Assembly (NCBI GenBank): GCA_002454165.1
Contig: DKIG01000040.1
Span: forward strand, 24,573-88,572
Direction: 5' to 3'
Length of the DNA stretch: 64,000 nt
Origin: Gammaproteobacteria bacterium UBA6724
GTDB taxonomy: Bacteria; Pseudomonadota; Gammaproteobacteria; Pseudomonadales; Azotimanducaceae
The notes under the pieces were generated by a model. That model did no database searches. It had not been told where the DNA came from and saw only the letters and a list, made by a program, of their open reading frames with translations. This document shows positions 1 through 9,989 of the stretch, piece after piece. Positions within the stretch are counted from its first letter, which is position 1, and the number at the start of each line of letters is the position of its first letter. Both the position numbers and the translations under genes were made by a program.

Positions 1-369
1 GCCGCCAAAGCGAATACGATTCACATTGGAATCCGTTGAGGCGCCCATACCAATGACAAGATCCCTGAGTTGCACATTTTTGCTCACCGCACCACAGCTA
101 CCAATTCGAAGGAGCTCCTTGACACCATAGTCGGTAATCAGTTCTTTGACATAAATAGAAGCCGAAGGAATGCCCATGCCACTGCCCATCACGGAAATAG
201 AATTACCCTTATATTCACCGGTATAACCCAGAATATTACGCACATCCGTTACCAGTTTTGCCTGGTCGAAAAACTTCTCAGCGATATATTTTGCTCGCAG
301 AGGATCCCCCGGAAACAAAACTCTATCGGCAAATGCGCCGGCGTCAGCGTTGATGTGAATGGAACCCAT
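1..369 (-). CDS. deoD: Purine nucleoside phosphorylase DeoD, N-terminal part (cut by window edge)
   Basis: Phosphorolysis of purine (deoxy)nucleosides to free base and (deoxy)ribose-1-phosphate in the cytoplasm. The 123 visible codons carry the hallmark hexameric PNP motifs: HINADAG at the N terminus, PGDPLRAKYIAE (phosphate-binding loop), VMGSGMGIPS and RIGSCGAV, closely matching E. coli DeoD over this length. The ATG at 369 has AAGGATAAGG just upstream. The gene lies immediately downstream of a secreted adenosine deaminase on the same strand, so inosine made by that enzyme could be split here after uptake. The C-terminal half lies outside the window. Confidence 0.93.
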   Translation of the reverse strand, partial: MGSIHINADAGAFADRVLFPGDPLRAKYIAEKFFDQAKLVTDVRNILGYTGEYKGNSISVMGSGMGIPSASIYVKELITDYGVKELLRIGSCGAVSKNVQLRDLVIGMGASTDSNVNRIRFGG

Positions 370-438
370 CCTTATCCTTTTTGGTAATAGCCAGGTAATT
401 GATTTCCGTCACTTGTCTTATTGATGCTGAGCATGCTG

Positions 439-1956
439 CTAATCGTACTTGGCTTCAAATAGATTAAAGTCTTCTTCCAATTGCCACTGCAAACGCGCCT
501 TCTCGCTACTGGCTAAAAATTTCTGACAGCTGTTTGACAGTTTGCGTCTAACCCTGTCCTGGGCACAGTCTTTTACCTTCTCAGCCCTGGGAATATCCAT
601 AAAAAGATCGGCGCCTGGCAAAAAACTGTAAGCCAGGGCGTTACGCGATAGCTCCTTCAGGTAAACGTAACTCAAATCATAGGTTTGTGTGGCGCGCACA
701 TATTCATGAGTCAGGTCAATTCTGCTCACCCCTTCGTCATCTGTAGATAAAGCCAGAGGAACACCTTTGGAGCGGTAGAGTTCGAAGGGATGTTCAGCCC
801 CCTCAACACCCAGAATCAAGGCGTTACTAGTAAGGTTTATCTCCACCAGAATCCGTTGTTGCGCCATATATTCAAGTAGCTCCATGGCATCATCTTCATG
901 AATCACATCCACCCCGTGACCTATGCGGCGCGCGCCAGCGATATGTACCGCTTCGCCAATATGGTGGCGTAATTCCCAGGGGGGCACCAGAGGCAATGCC
1001 AGTTCCCCTGCGTGCAGGGAAATCTTGTTACTGCTACCAGGGAAGTGTGCCGCAAGATCCCGAATAATCTGCATCTGCACCCTATGATCCCTGAGTGTTA
1101 TTGAAGCGTCCTCTGGCGCGACAAAATTCAAACCTACATAACGAGGGTCCTGCTCAATAAGTTTGAAAGCCAAGAGGGTCTGAGCGAGTACCTGGTCTCT
1201 GGGAAAGGTTCGAATCACCTGAGCAAGATAACGCACCTCAACAGCACATCCAGGAATGTCGGGAGCATTCTTACATCCCAACTCATCCTGCCATTGCTGT
1301 TCAACCTGGTCAGTAAAAACCAGGGTGTCAGTAACCAACGTCTCAACCGCATCCAACTTTGCCAGCTCAGCAAGGGAAGTGTTGCCGTTAAATTTTTCAT
1401 TTTTGACAGCCAGGTTGCGAGCAATATCCATACCATAGGATTGCATAATCTCCAGATACAGAACCTTTTGTCTGGCTGCCCGTTCGGTGACTTCAGCAAG
1501 CATACTGCCTTGCCGGCCATGGCTTGCCACTATGTAACGCTGAAAAGTGGCGAAAAACTGATCGTGGCTGGACAGCGGACCAAACTCATAGTTCCGAATT
1601 GAAAAAGCGTTGATTATTGAATTTATTATCCCGGGATCAAACTGGATATCTGCCACTCTCGGACGCCCTGCCGACGCGTCACAGGGAGGTAAATCTATAA
1701 TGAAACTGGATAAGTCAATACATTTGCCATCGGTAGCCGCCCAAGCGATATAGTTCTCCGCATAAATCGCACCGTCCAGGTGACTATGCAAGTCGCCGCC
1801 CTTAGGGAATTGATAGAGGAAGTGTCTCAGTAAGAGCGGATCGTCTTTTACATGATTGAAGTAGGACTCAGCCGGACCCGCCGAGGCGAGGGTCCCATGC
1901 AACGAGAGCAACAGCATTAAGCATGGGGTGAGCATCAATTTGGAATATCGGTTCAT
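439..1956 (-). CDS. Secreted adenosine deaminase (ADGF/CECR1-like)
   Basis: Predicted 505-residue adenosine deaminase converting adenosine to inosine outside the cytoplasm. Residues 1-26 look like a signal peptide (positive start, Leu-rich core, ASA cleavage site). The family metal and catalytic motifs are present: HSH in GGDLHSHLDG (His57/His59), SLHAGEL, RIGHGVD and STDDEGVSR. The extended length and the KGGDLH signature fit the secreted growth-factor type rather than the roughly 330-residue cytoplasmic Add. I chose the ATG at 1956, which is preceded by GGCAAGG; a GTG at 2004 would add 16 residues ahead of the signal peptide. It sits between a TonB receptor and deoD, suggesting scavenging of extracellular nucleosides. 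Confidence 0.85.
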   Translation of the reverse strand: MNRYSKLMLTPCLMLLLSLHGTLASAGPAESYFNHVKDDPLLLRHFLYQFPKGGDLHSHLDGAIYAENYIAWAATDGKCIDLSSFIIDLPPCDASAGRPRVADIQFDPGIINSIINAFSIRNYEFGPLSSHDQFFATFQRYIVASHGRQGSMLAEVTERAARQKVLYLEIMQSYGMDIARNLAVKNEKFNGNTSLAELAKLDAVETLVTDTLVFTDQVEQQWQDELGCKNAPDIPGCAVEVRYLAQVIRTFPRDQVLAQTLLAFKLIEQDPRYVGLNFVAPEDASITLRDHRVQMQIIRDLAAHFPGSSNKISLHAGELALPLVPPWELRHHIGEAVHIAGARRIGHGVDVIHEDDAMELLEYMAQQRILVEINLTSNALILGVEGAEHPFELYRSKGVPLALSTDDEGVSRIDLTHEYVRATQTYDLSYVYLKELSRNALAYSFLPGADLFMDIPRAEKVKDCAQDRVRRKLSNSCQKFLASSEKARLQWQLEEDFNLFEAKYD

Positions 1957-2043
1957 GGTGGACCTTGCCTTGTATCTGTTGATTAAGAAGAGTTCCCATG
2001 CCACGCATCTGCGCAGGTTACATGATGCCAGTGAAGCATCCCG

Positions 2044-4305
2044 CTAATAGCGATAACCAACTTCCAACCCCCAGAAAGCAGGTTCATTAACAAAGGCGGT
2101 CAAGTTAAGGAAGTCCAGTGCGCCATCAACGACAACCTTATCGGTGATATTCCGACCGACGAGCGCGATATCCAATTTCCCAGATTCATTTTTATAACCC
2201 ATCCTCATACCACCGAGCCAACGTTGCTCCGCCACGAACTCAACAGCCTCATAAAGGAAAATATTAGATTCACTTCGATAGTTCCAGTCGGTGTTGAAGT
2301 AAACCTGACCTGTTGGCAGATAAAAGGTGTAGCGCAAAGAGACATTAAATAGCCATTCGGGGGAGCGAGGTAAGTCGTTGCCATCAACCGAAACGCTTGT
2401 CACGGGACCGAAGGGTCCATCAAAAATCCCCACAACAGGATCCAACCCTGTGCAACCCGGTGTCGCACCGCATTGTTCAGCCCGAAGGTTCTTGTCTTTA
2501 ATTTCTGTGGCGTTATAGCTCAGATTGGTGCTGAGACGCAGATTTTCGGTGACCAAAAATTCCAAATCTGTCTCAAAGCCTCTACCTTCAGTACGGTCCG
2601 CGTTCAAGAGCCGGTTCAGGTTCTGTGTGCCACCGGTCGCCGTTAACTGCTGATCCTCAATCTCATAGGTGTAAACAGCAGCATTCCATCTGGCTCTGCC
2701 GTCCAGGAGGTCAGCTTTGAAACCCATTTCAATAGAAGTCAGAGTCTCGGTATCAGCCGAACTGGTAAAACCAAAACGCCCTATGGTGACGGGTCCCCTG
2801 GAAGCCGTTCCAGCACGCCCGTAAACACTCCAATCATCATTGATGTAGTAATTTAGTCCCAGATCCCAGTTGACATAACTGTCGTCTGCCTTGATAACAT
2901 CATTAAAAGCCGTGGATCCTGGACCAGGAATGGTTTTCAGTTTCTTGTCATCGTCTGTATAGCGTAGCCCGGCAGTTAAAGACAAGACCGGGCTTATGGC
3001 GTATTCAACCTGGCCGAAGATGGCAGCAGAGGTGGTTCGCTGACTGGCAATATCCTCCGAACTTGGCAGGGTTGTCGCTGAATCAAAGTTCTTGCTGACC
3101 ACATCTATATCTTCGTCAAAATAAAATAAGCCTAGATGGTATAAAAGCGAGCCACTCTCGCCTACCATTCTGAACTCTTGGCTAAATTGGTAGTGATCAT
3201 CCAAGCCATCGCCAGACTCAACATTAAAAAATGCCTGTCTGCCCAGCGTACCAATGACTTCAGCACCACCTATCAAGCCACCATCTACATCGGCGCGGCT
3301 AAAGTTTTCGGCCCTGTCGTAGCCGGTAATTGAGGTAATGGCTAAACCGCCTGAGGTTGCCCAATCCAGATGAAGACTGCCACCAACATGTCTCAGCTCA
3401 AACTCGGCACTGCCATCATGGGAAGCAACTTCTTCGTCAAATCCTGACCTGGTACCCCTTTTCCCCTGCGTCAACGCATTGGCATAAAATATTTGTGGTT
3501 GATCGCCCTTCTGACGAAAGCCGTGCAATTTTGCCAGCGCCGTGAGGGAATCAGTGAGATCAAAGAGGAACTGCAAGCGATAGGCAAACTCGTTAAAGCC
3601 CCCAAAATCATCACCGCTACCGTTTACACTGTTGTCAATCCACGGATCGCGTTCAAGGTATTTCAATGACAATCTAACGGCGATGCCCTCAGCCAACCCG
3701 CCACCGACGGCACCCTCATAGGACTGGGTATTACGGCTGCCATATCCCAGATTGAGATAGCCTTCCGTTGCATCGGAAGGCATGACTGTATCAATCTTGA
3801 CAATACCCGCCGGGGTGTTGCGCCCGAACAGGGTGCCCTGAGGACCTTTTAATACTTCAATGCGCTCCAGATCGAACATTGGCAGGCTTTTCAACACCGG
3901 GTTTTCAAGTGCCACCTCATCCAAAACCAATGAAACTGGCTGGCTGGCATTAACATCAAAATCGGTGTTACCCAGGCCCCTGATATAAAACCGCGGAGAC
4001 TGGCGACCATTAGATGATTCAATTTGCAAACTAGGTACTCTACCCGCCATAGCGCGGATATTTTCACCGCCACCAATAAAGTCCTGCATGGATCCGCCCG
4101 AAATAACGGATACGGAAGCAGGTACATCCTGCAGGCTTTGCTCCCGTTTCTGAGCAGTGACGATGATTTCTTCTAGCACCTTCTGCGCCTCAGCAACATT
4201 GATAACAGACAGGCTCAAAAATAAAATGGCAAGGTGCCGCAGACTGACTTTGCTGAGAGTTTTCACGATTTTGGTACGCTTGAAATTTGCAGGTGAATCG
4301 TCCAT
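2044..4305 (-). CDS. TonB-dependent outer-membrane receptor
   Basis: Predicted 753-residue outer-membrane transporter energised by TonB. After a basic N terminus and a signal peptide ending AEA, a TonB box (EEIIVTAQKR) is followed by a plug domain with RGLGNTDFD, LERIEVLKGPQGTLFGRN and TPAGIV motifs, then a beta barrel finishing in an aromatic-terminated strand (EVGYRY). The ATG at 4305 has GGAG six bases upstream; the longer frame opens with TTG at 4437 and adds sequence before the signal peptide. Substrate cannot be read from sequence: the preceding ABC genes suggest heme or cobalamin, the following ones suggest nucleosides. Confidence 0.88.
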   Translation of the reverse strand: MDDSPANFKRTKIVKTLSKVSLRHLAILFLSLSVINVAEAQKVLEEIIVTAQKREQSLQDVPASVSVISGGSMQDFIGGGENIRAMAGRVPSLQIESSNGRQSPRFYIRGLGNTDFDVNASQPVSLVLDEVALENPVLKSLPMFDLERIEVLKGPQGTLFGRNTPAGIVKIDTVMPSDATEGYLNLGYGSRNTQSYEGAVGGGLAEGIAVRLSLKYLERDPWIDNSVNGSGDDFGGFNEFAYRLQFLFDLTDSLTALAKLHGFRQKGDQPQIFYANALTQGKRGTRSGFDEEVASHDGSAEFELRHVGGSLHLDWATSGGLAITSITGYDRAENFSRADVDGGLIGGAEVIGTLGRQAFFNVESGDGLDDHYQFSQEFRMVGESGSLLYHLGLFYFDEDIDVVSKNFDSATTLPSSEDIASQRTTSAAIFGQVEYAISPVLSLTAGLRYTDDDKKLKTIPGPGSTAFNDVIKADDSYVNWDLGLNYYINDDWSVYGRAGTASRGPVTIGRFGFTSSADTETLTSIEMGFKADLLDGRARWNAAVYTYEIEDQQLTATGGTQNLNRLLNADRTEGRGFETDLEFLVTENLRLSTNLSYNATEIKDKNLRAEQCGATPGCTGLDPVVGIFDGPFGPVTSVSVDGNDLPRSPEWLFNVSLRYTFYLPTGQVYFNTDWNYRSESNIFLYEAVEFVAEQRWLGGMRMGYKNESGKLDIALVGRNITDKVVVDGALDFLNLTAFVNEPAFWGLEVGYRY

Positions 4306-4460
4306 TTTTATCTCCGCAGGGTAGTTCCTTATACTTTTCATAGTTCTTATATGGCTTCTTGCATAAAGTGCATAGAGTACAACAGGCTGGGGACAGTGAC
4401 GAGTAGTGGCAAGCATGTCCGGGTAGCATCGCGACAACGAAAACTAGCCGCTAACCGCCC

Positions 4461-5366
4461 TCAATCCCTCCGCTCAGGGTGAAGTAATTGTCTGGCTTGC
4501 TCCAGATGACCGCACAGAAGTTCAGCCCCGTCAAGAATTCGCATTGAACGGCGTTGCATTAGATCTGCCGGTACAAGATAAATCTGCTCATTGATGACCG
4601 CCGAGATACCCTCCCACTGTTGCCAGGTATCCAGCCAGTGAGGCATCTTCTCTTCACTGCTACCGACAATAATTACCTGCGGATCCGCCGCCACAATTGA
4701 TTCCATATTGACATAGGGAACCAGCGGAATGGCATCCGCAAATATGTTGATGCCACCACAAAGCCTAATCACATCGCTCACTATATGTTCAGCATTCAGG
4801 GTAATCAAAGGTTCGTGCCATATCTGATAGAAGGTTTTCACCTGAGGTCTGGTGCTGTACAGGGCACGCAACCCTTCCAGACGCTGAACAAATTCCGTAG
4901 ATATTGTCTCAGCTTGTTTTTGATTGCCAACCAACTCGCCAAAACGGCGGTAAAGACTGGGAATATCGTCCATCTTACGGACTTCTACCACAAATATCGG
5001 CATACCCAACTCGCGAATACGGCTAATCATTTTATCGCCATTGCCAGAATGCCAGGCAATAACCAAATCCGGTTGCAATGCCAGGATTAGTTCATAGTTG
5101 GCTGCCGCATGATTGTTGACACGAATAATCTGTTTTGCCTCGGGAGGATAGTCGCTGTATTCGTCAACTCCAACAAGTCCTGCGCCAGCACCAATATGAA
5201 ACAATACCTCGGTGATGTCTGGCGCAAGGCTGACGATGCGTTCTGCCGGACCAGCCAGTTCAATGAGATTATTGAGATCATCGCGCACCGTCACACTGGC
5301 AATGATTGACCCTGAACAAAACAGCACCGTGACAAACGCGATGACACGCACCATCTTCCATTTCAT
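4461..5366 (-). CDS. Periplasmic binding protein of a cobalamin/heme ABC importer (BtuF-like)
   Basis: Substrate-binding component (301 residues) with a signal peptide at residues 1-23 and the helical-backbone metal/corrinoid-binding fold. Motifs RIVSLAPDITEVLF, GVDEYSDYP and HIVSDVIRLCGGINIFAD are those of BtuF-type vitamin B12 binding proteins. The ATG overlaps the stop codon of the ATPase gene by four bases (ATGA), so the two are translationally coupled. The companion ATPase looks more like HmuV, leaving heme against cobalamin unresolved. It delivers ligand from the TonB receptor encoded downstream to the permease encoded upstream. Confidence 0.82.
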   Translation of the reverse strand: MKWKMVRVIAFVTVLFCSGSIIASVTVRDDLNNLIELAGPAERIVSLAPDITEVLFHIGAGAGLVGVDEYSDYPPEAKQIIRVNNHAAANYELILALQPDLVIAWHSGNGDKMISRIRELGMPIFVVEVRKMDDIPSLYRRFGELVGNQKQAETISTEFVQRLEGLRALYSTRPQVKTFYQIWHEPLITLNAEHIVSDVIRLCGGINIFADAIPLVPYVNMESIVAADPQVIIVGSSEEKMPHWLDTWQQWEGISAVINEQIYLVPADLMQRRSMRILDGAELLCGHLEQARQLLHPERRD

Positions 5367-6139
5367 CAGGTAATCACCAGGGGTCTGTTAGTCACCGGAT
5401 GCGGAACAACCATGGATTTCACACCGAAAACTCTATCAATCAATTGCTCCGTCAGTACCTCTTCAGGGCTACCCTGAGAGACGACAAGGCCGCCATCAAA
5501 CACCACCAGATTATCAGCGCATTGCGCCGCCAGATTAAGGTCGTGCAACACCATGATGATGCCCACACCGGTACTTGCCAGTTGCCGCACGATATCCAGT
5601 GTCAGTTTCTGATGGGAGAGATCAAAAGCCGCTGTCGGTTCATCAAGCACCAAGAATCGCCCGCCCAGATCACAAGGCTCCCAAATTTGTGCCAGGACCC
5701 GTGCTAACTGAACATGCTGTTTTTCCCCGCCAGACATCTGGGTATAAAAACGTTTTTGCAAGTATCGGGCATCCACCCACTCCAAGGCTTCGGCAATAAT
5801 CTCAGCATCTCTGCGCCTACCGGTCTGATGAGGAATGCGTCCAAGACCAACTACCTCATCGGCGGTAAAGGGAAAATTAAGCAGGGTGTGTTGTGGTAAC
5901 ACCGCAAGCATTTGCGCCTTTTGTTGCAATGACCATTGATGCAACTCACGACCGTGCAAGACGACATTGCCTTTTGAGGGAGAGCGCTCCCCCGTCAGGA
6001 CGCCTAGCAGGCTGGATTTACCAGCACCATTGGGACCCAAGATCACACTAACCTTGCCTAGGTCAAGCTGTATGCTAACGCTACGCAACAGATCAAAGCC
6101 TGACAAACGCAGAGATACATTGTCCGTCAGGATGGTCAT
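5366..6139 (-). CDS. ABC transporter ATP-binding protein (heme type, HmuV-like)
   Basis: Cytoplasmic ATPase (257 residues) of an import system of the iron/heme/B12 family. Walker A is GPNGAGKSS, the signature is SGGEKQHVQLARVLAQ, Walker B is RFLVLDEPTAAFD and the switch His lies in VLHDLNLAA. The stretch between signature and Walker B (IWEPCDLGG) and the end of the protein (VFGVKSMVVPHP, then RPLV) resemble heme-specific HmuV proteins. It starts four bases after the permease stop and overlaps the binding-protein start by four bases. Confidence 0.88.
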   Translation of the reverse strand: MTILTDNVSLRLSGFDLLRSVSIQLDLGKVSVILGPNGAGKSSLLGVLTGERSPSKGNVVLHGRELHQWSLQQKAQMLAVLPQHTLLNFPFTADEVVGLGRIPHQTGRRRDAEIIAEALEWVDARYLQKRFYTQMSGGEKQHVQLARVLAQIWEPCDLGGRFLVLDEPTAAFDLSHQKLTLDIVRQLASTGVGIIMVLHDLNLAAQCADNLVVFDGGLVVSQGSPEEVLTEQLIDRVFGVKSMVVPHPVTNRPLVIT

Positions 6140-6142
6140 TTC

Positions 6143-7180
6143 CTACACCTTCCTGCGCTGCTGTAACAGCAAGGCGATAAAAAATGGTGCGCCGAGCAAG
6201 GCGGTCAATATGCCGGTGGGCAACTCGGCGGGAATGACCAGGACTCGTGCCAAACTGTCTGCAACAAGTAGCAGGATGGCACCGGCCAACGCAGAAGAAG
6301 GAATGAGCCAGCGATGATCGGGACCAATCACCAGCCGTACCAGATGGGGGATGATCAGACCAACAAAACCAACCATACCAGCCAAGGCCACCGACACACT
6401 GACCCCCAAAGCAGTCAGCATGATGAGCCGTCGCTTCACTCGCTGCACATCAATACCCAGATGTCGCGCCTCGGACTCCCCCAGTAGCAGGGCATTGAGT
6501 GCTTCGCTATCACGCGGGAAGAGGACGAGAAGTGAACCTGCCACGAGCGCCATAATGGCGACTTTGGTCCAATTGGCACCGCTTAGATTACCCATTTGCC
6601 AGAGGCTAATTTGTCGCAACATATCGTTGTCAGAAAAATAGCCGAGCAAACTGTTTAAGGCGCCCGCCAAGGCACCAATGGCGATACCCACCAACAGCAT
6701 GGTGGTAACCGATGTGCCTATACCTGAGGTTGCCAATCGGTAAACCAGCAGGGTCGCCGCTAAGCCGCCAGCAAACGCACCCATAGCCACCAGAGACAAA
6801 CCCACCAGCAAACCTGTTTCAATCAGGCCGGCAGCCATCACAATCATTACACTGGCACCCACCGAGGCGCCACCAGAAACACCTATCAATGAAGGATCTG
6901 CCAGGGGATTGCGAAACAAACCCTGCATCACTGCGCCGGTGCTGGCAAGCATGGCACCAATAAAAATCGCCAGCAGGATGCGCGACAAACGTATATCAAA
7001 GAGGATGGTATAAATCTGCTCCGGAACTGCATTGCCCAGCAGCGCATTGGCAGTCGCTTCCAGTGCCTCTGCCACAGAAATATCTACCGTGCCCAGCGTC
7101 ATGGACAGCAGCAGGACTGCTGGCAGTAGCAGTGCCAGTATCCAGATCAGTAGCGGGGCAGAGACAGGTCGCAATTCCAT
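6143..7180 (-). CDS. ABC transporter permease (FecCD family, HmuU/BtuC-like)
   Basis: Inner-membrane permease (345 residues) with about ten hydrophobic segments. FecCD-family motifs include RLSRILLAIFIGAMLA, GAVMQGLFRNPLADPSLIGV, SGGASVGAS, VGFVGLIIPHLVRL and the C-terminal ELPTGILTALLGAPFF. The ATG at 7180 has an excellent Shine-Dalgarno (GGGAGGA). It is the first transport gene after polB, with about 105 bp between, and probably begins the operon permease-ATPase-binding protein-TonB receptor-adenosine deaminase-DeoD. I found no riboswitch-sized leader ahead of it. Confidence 0.9.
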   Translation of the reverse strand: MELRPVSAPLLIWILALLLPAVLLLSMTLGTVDISVAEALEATANALLGNAVPEQIYTILFDIRLSRILLAIFIGAMLASTGAVMQGLFRNPLADPSLIGVSGGASVGASVMIVMAAGLIETGLLVGLSLVAMGAFAGGLAATLLVYRLATSGIGTSVTTMLLVGIAIGALAGALNSLLGYFSDNDMLRQISLWQMGNLSGANWTKVAIMALVAGSLLVLFPRDSEALNALLLGESEARHLGIDVQRVKRRLIMLTALGVSVSVALAGMVGFVGLIIPHLVRLVIGPDHRWLIPSSALAGAILLLVADSLARVLVIPAELPTGILTALLGAPFFIALLLQQRRKV

Positions 7181-7285
7181 GTCCTCCCAGGCCTATTAGT
7201 TGTCACAAGCATACATGTGTCCTCCAGTGTTCAGCTCCCAGGAGCGACTGCCCAGAGCATTAAAAAAATTCATGGAAATGAGCCA

Positions 7286-9751
7286 TTAAAACAGCTCTGG
7301 TTGCCGGTCCATTATCGCGGCGAGCGATGTTTGTCTAAATCCCAAAATCGCGTCGGCGACGGGAGCAAGTTGACGGGTGATATAGAAATCATAATCAAGC
7401 AATGAAGTCCTGTACTTGACAGGCTCCGGTCCCGCCAGAGTCATCACATATTCTATCCAACCACCGTATTGATATATGGGTGCCAGTCCGCTCTCAGTAC
7501 GCGCCGCATCAGCAAGTCTTGCCGCCTTTACATGAGGCGGGACGTTTTTGGTGTAGTCGGCAAGTTTGCGCCTTAGCCGTTTCCGCAGGACAAGTTTGTC
7601 GTCAGCCTTCCCCTCGGTGACCGAAGCCACCACCTCCTTGATATAGTCCTCAACAGGTTCATCAAGGAAACATCGTCGGCAAAGTTCCCGCTGAAATTCG
7701 CGCGCCAAGGGCGTCCAGTCACTTCGGACACTTTCCAGGCCCTTAAAGACAATCTCTGGTGTGCCCGCATCTGATACCACCAATCCAGCGTAACGTTTCT
7801 TGCTACCTCTCTCAGAACCTCTAATTCGCGGCATCAGGAATCTCGTAAAATGCGTTTCAAATTCAATCTCCAGGTGACTGTCAATGCCGTAGGATTTCGC
7901 CAGTTGATCGCGCCACCAGTGATTCAGATATGCCACCAGATCATTGCCAGTTTCTTTCACACCTGCTGGCGGATTTTCCATTAACACAAAGACCGAATCC
8001 GTATCTCCATAGATGACCGGGAATCCCTTTGCCTCAATTAAGTCTCGTGTAGTCTGGAGAATTTCATGCCCGCGCAAGGTGATGGAACTGACAAGCCGTG
8101 GATCAAAAAACCGACATCCAGATGTCCCCAGGACACCATAAAACGAATTCATAATAATTTTGATGGCTTGGGATACTGCCGTGAAACCTTGTTTCCTTGC
8201 CGCATCACGCGCCGCCCAAAGCTCTTTAATAATGCCCGGCAGGATGGCGTGGTTTTTTGCAAAACTGGCACCCGCGAATCCCGGGATCCTGTTTTCTTCT
8301 GGGGACACCATTGCCAGGGGATCAACCTGAAAGGTCATAATTATGCTGGGATACAGACTCTTGAAATCCAGGACAAGAACATCTTTATAAATGCCGGGAC
8401 TGGACTCCAGCACATAGCCGCCCGGGGTGCTAACCCTGGTATTGCTGTCCTCCACAAGAGCTGCCTTCACAAAAGCAGATTCCGCAGGCACCGCCACCAG
8501 AGGGGCAACCCGCCCTTCTCTGTGCAGGCGCGGCAGGTACAGGAAATCAAATGCCGCCACCGAGCCACCCTGGCGGTCCATTTCCAGCCCCGTCAGACGG
8601 GATCGCTGCACTGCAAATTCAATCAACCCCGTATGTTCAAAGATTTCCCTCACCAGGACACAGTCCTCAAGGTTGTACCTGGCAAGGGCTACCTTGTCTT
8701 CCCTGAACATGGTTTCAATTTCCAGAGCCCTGGCATCAACATCATGCACCAGTTTGCCCCGTCCCAGCAGTTCCCGAGCAACATGTTCCAGGGAAAAACT
8801 TTCAAACCGAAAAGTCGCGGTCCGAAGCAGCTCAATGCCATCCAACATGACACGCCCCGGCACCACCGCATAGAAATGCTCTCTTGATCGCTGGACACGC
8901 CGCCAACTGATCGTTGAATCGCCTCGTCCTAGTCGCAAGTCAATGCCATGGTAATCACATCGGTCTTGCAGATACCTCAGATCAAATCCAACCAGATTCC
9001 AGCCAATAACAACATCAGGGTCAAGTGCCGTAAACCAGGCACGAAAGCTTGTGAGAAGTGCCTGCTCAGTTGCCGCAAATTCCAGATATTCAGCGGCATC
9101 CGCTATCCCCTCACCCAGCATAAACACCTTGTTGAAGCTCGCTTCAGAAGGCGTTTCAGAAGTCGTCCGTTCAGAAGAGATGTCAGAACCAAATTCAACC
9201 CCGTGCACCGCAATACTGAGCACAATCTTTCGAGTCATGGAGGTTTCAATATCAAGTGAAGCCACCCTGAGGGCTGGCGCAAAGTCATCCTTCTTCAGTT
9301 GGGGATTGATAAAGCTGAGGTATCCCTTTTCCCTGGTGACGGGACCCTTGATCGTGAGTGTTCCCTGAATAAACCGCTCCATCAAATAACGGTCGGTAGG
9401 CCGCACATCCGCCTCAAAGCACTCTATCCTGCGCTCCTGAAGTATTGACCGGGCAAGTCCGGTATCCCGCCAGGACTGAAAATAACAGGCGATTGCAAGT
9501 TGGGATGAGTCCGCAAAGCATCTTAGGTCAATCGCCGCATGACGCCAGCTTATCTGGCCATCCAGCAGGATTCGTGCATGCTCCAGGTGCTCATCAGCAA
9601 TAAAGAAAACAGATTCCTGGTCGGTTATTTCAACCCGCACCGGACCGGATTCACTTGCCAGCCAGAAGATCAGGGACTGCCCTCTGGACCTCTCCTGCCA
9701 CTGGCGGGTGAGAATCAACCCCCTAAGTCTTTTGTTCGTGCAAGCGTCCAT
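7286..9751 (-). CDS. polB: DNA polymerase II (family B)
   Basis: Damage-tolerant family B DNA polymerase with 3'-5' proofreading. The exonuclease domain shows SLDIET (Exo I), VIGWNLVGFDLRYL (Exo II) and the YNLEDCVLV region (Exo III). The polymerase domain shows motif A DFKSLYPSIIMT, motif B KIIMNSFYGVLGT and motif C YGDTDSVFV, with all carboxylates intact. Predicted length is 821 residues from ATG at 9751, slightly longer than E. coli Pol II; a TTG at 9772 in the same frame would add seven residues, and neither start has a strong ribosome-binding site. It is divergent from dksA. I saw no SOS box that I could support. Confidence 0.93.
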   Translation of the reverse strand: MDACTNKRLRGLILTRQWQERSRGQSLIFWLASESGPVRVEITDQESVFFIADEHLEHARILLDGQISWRHAAIDLRCFADSSQLAIACYFQSWRDTGLARSILQERRIECFEADVRPTDRYLMERFIQGTLTIKGPVTREKGYLSFINPQLKKDDFAPALRVASLDIETSMTRKIVLSIAVHGVEFGSDISSERTTSETPSEASFNKVFMLGEGIADAAEYLEFAATEQALLTSFRAWFTALDPDVVIGWNLVGFDLRYLQDRCDYHGIDLRLGRGDSTISWRRVQRSREHFYAVVPGRVMLDGIELLRTATFRFESFSLEHVARELLGRGKLVHDVDARALEIETMFREDKVALARYNLEDCVLVREIFEHTGLIEFAVQRSRLTGLEMDRQGGSVAAFDFLYLPRLHREGRVAPLVAVPAESAFVKAALVEDSNTRVSTPGGYVLESSPGIYKDVLVLDFKSLYPSIIMTFQVDPLAMVSPEENRIPGFAGASFAKNHAILPGIIKELWAARDAARKQGFTAVSQAIKIIMNSFYGVLGTSGCRFFDPRLVSSITLRGHEILQTTRDLIEAKGFPVIYGDTDSVFVLMENPPAGVKETGNDLVAYLNHWWRDQLAKSYGIDSHLEIEFETHFTRFLMPRIRGSERGSKKRYAGLVVSDAGTPEIVFKGLESVRSDWTPLAREFQRELCRRCFLDEPVEDYIKEVVASVTEGKADDKLVLRKRLRRKLADYTKNVPPHVKAARLADAARTESGLAPIYQYGGWIEYVMTLAGPEPVKYRTSLLDYDFYITRQLAPVADAILGFRQTSLAAIMDRQPELF

Positions 9752-9910
9752 GAGATTATTAGCCGAGTCCAACTGGGCATCGGTGCCAGTCTTCCCCGAT
9801 GCTCTTCTAGGATAGTAGCGGTAGCAAGGGTACCCCTGGCTGTTGACTGCTCATTATCCCATATTTGAGAACACAAACTTGCAGATGAACAGGCTATTGT
9901 GACAAGCATG

Positions 9911-9939
9911 TTGGCGAATTCCAAATCTTCTGGTAAAGT
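9911..9939 (+). promoter_or_regulatory. Candidate sigma-70 promoter for dksA
   Basis: TTGGCG (9911-9916) and TAAAGT (9934-9939) are separated by 17 bp and lie about 50 bp before the dksA start. Each box matches four of six consensus positions, so this is a plausible but unremarkable promoter. Confidence 0.4.
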
Positions 9940-9989
9940 GTGCGCTTCATTTTTGAGTGTAATTTTTAAGCGAAAGCCAGGATGAACCA

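Noticed and set aside
7181..7285. Cobalamin riboswitch before the ABC permease
   Set aside because: Only about 105 bases separate polB from the permease, too short for the aptamer, and I could not find a B12-box-like segment.
8066..8887. 273-codon plus-strand frame
   Set aside because: Lies wholly antisense to the conserved polymerase and exonuclease domains of polB and has no recognisable motif.
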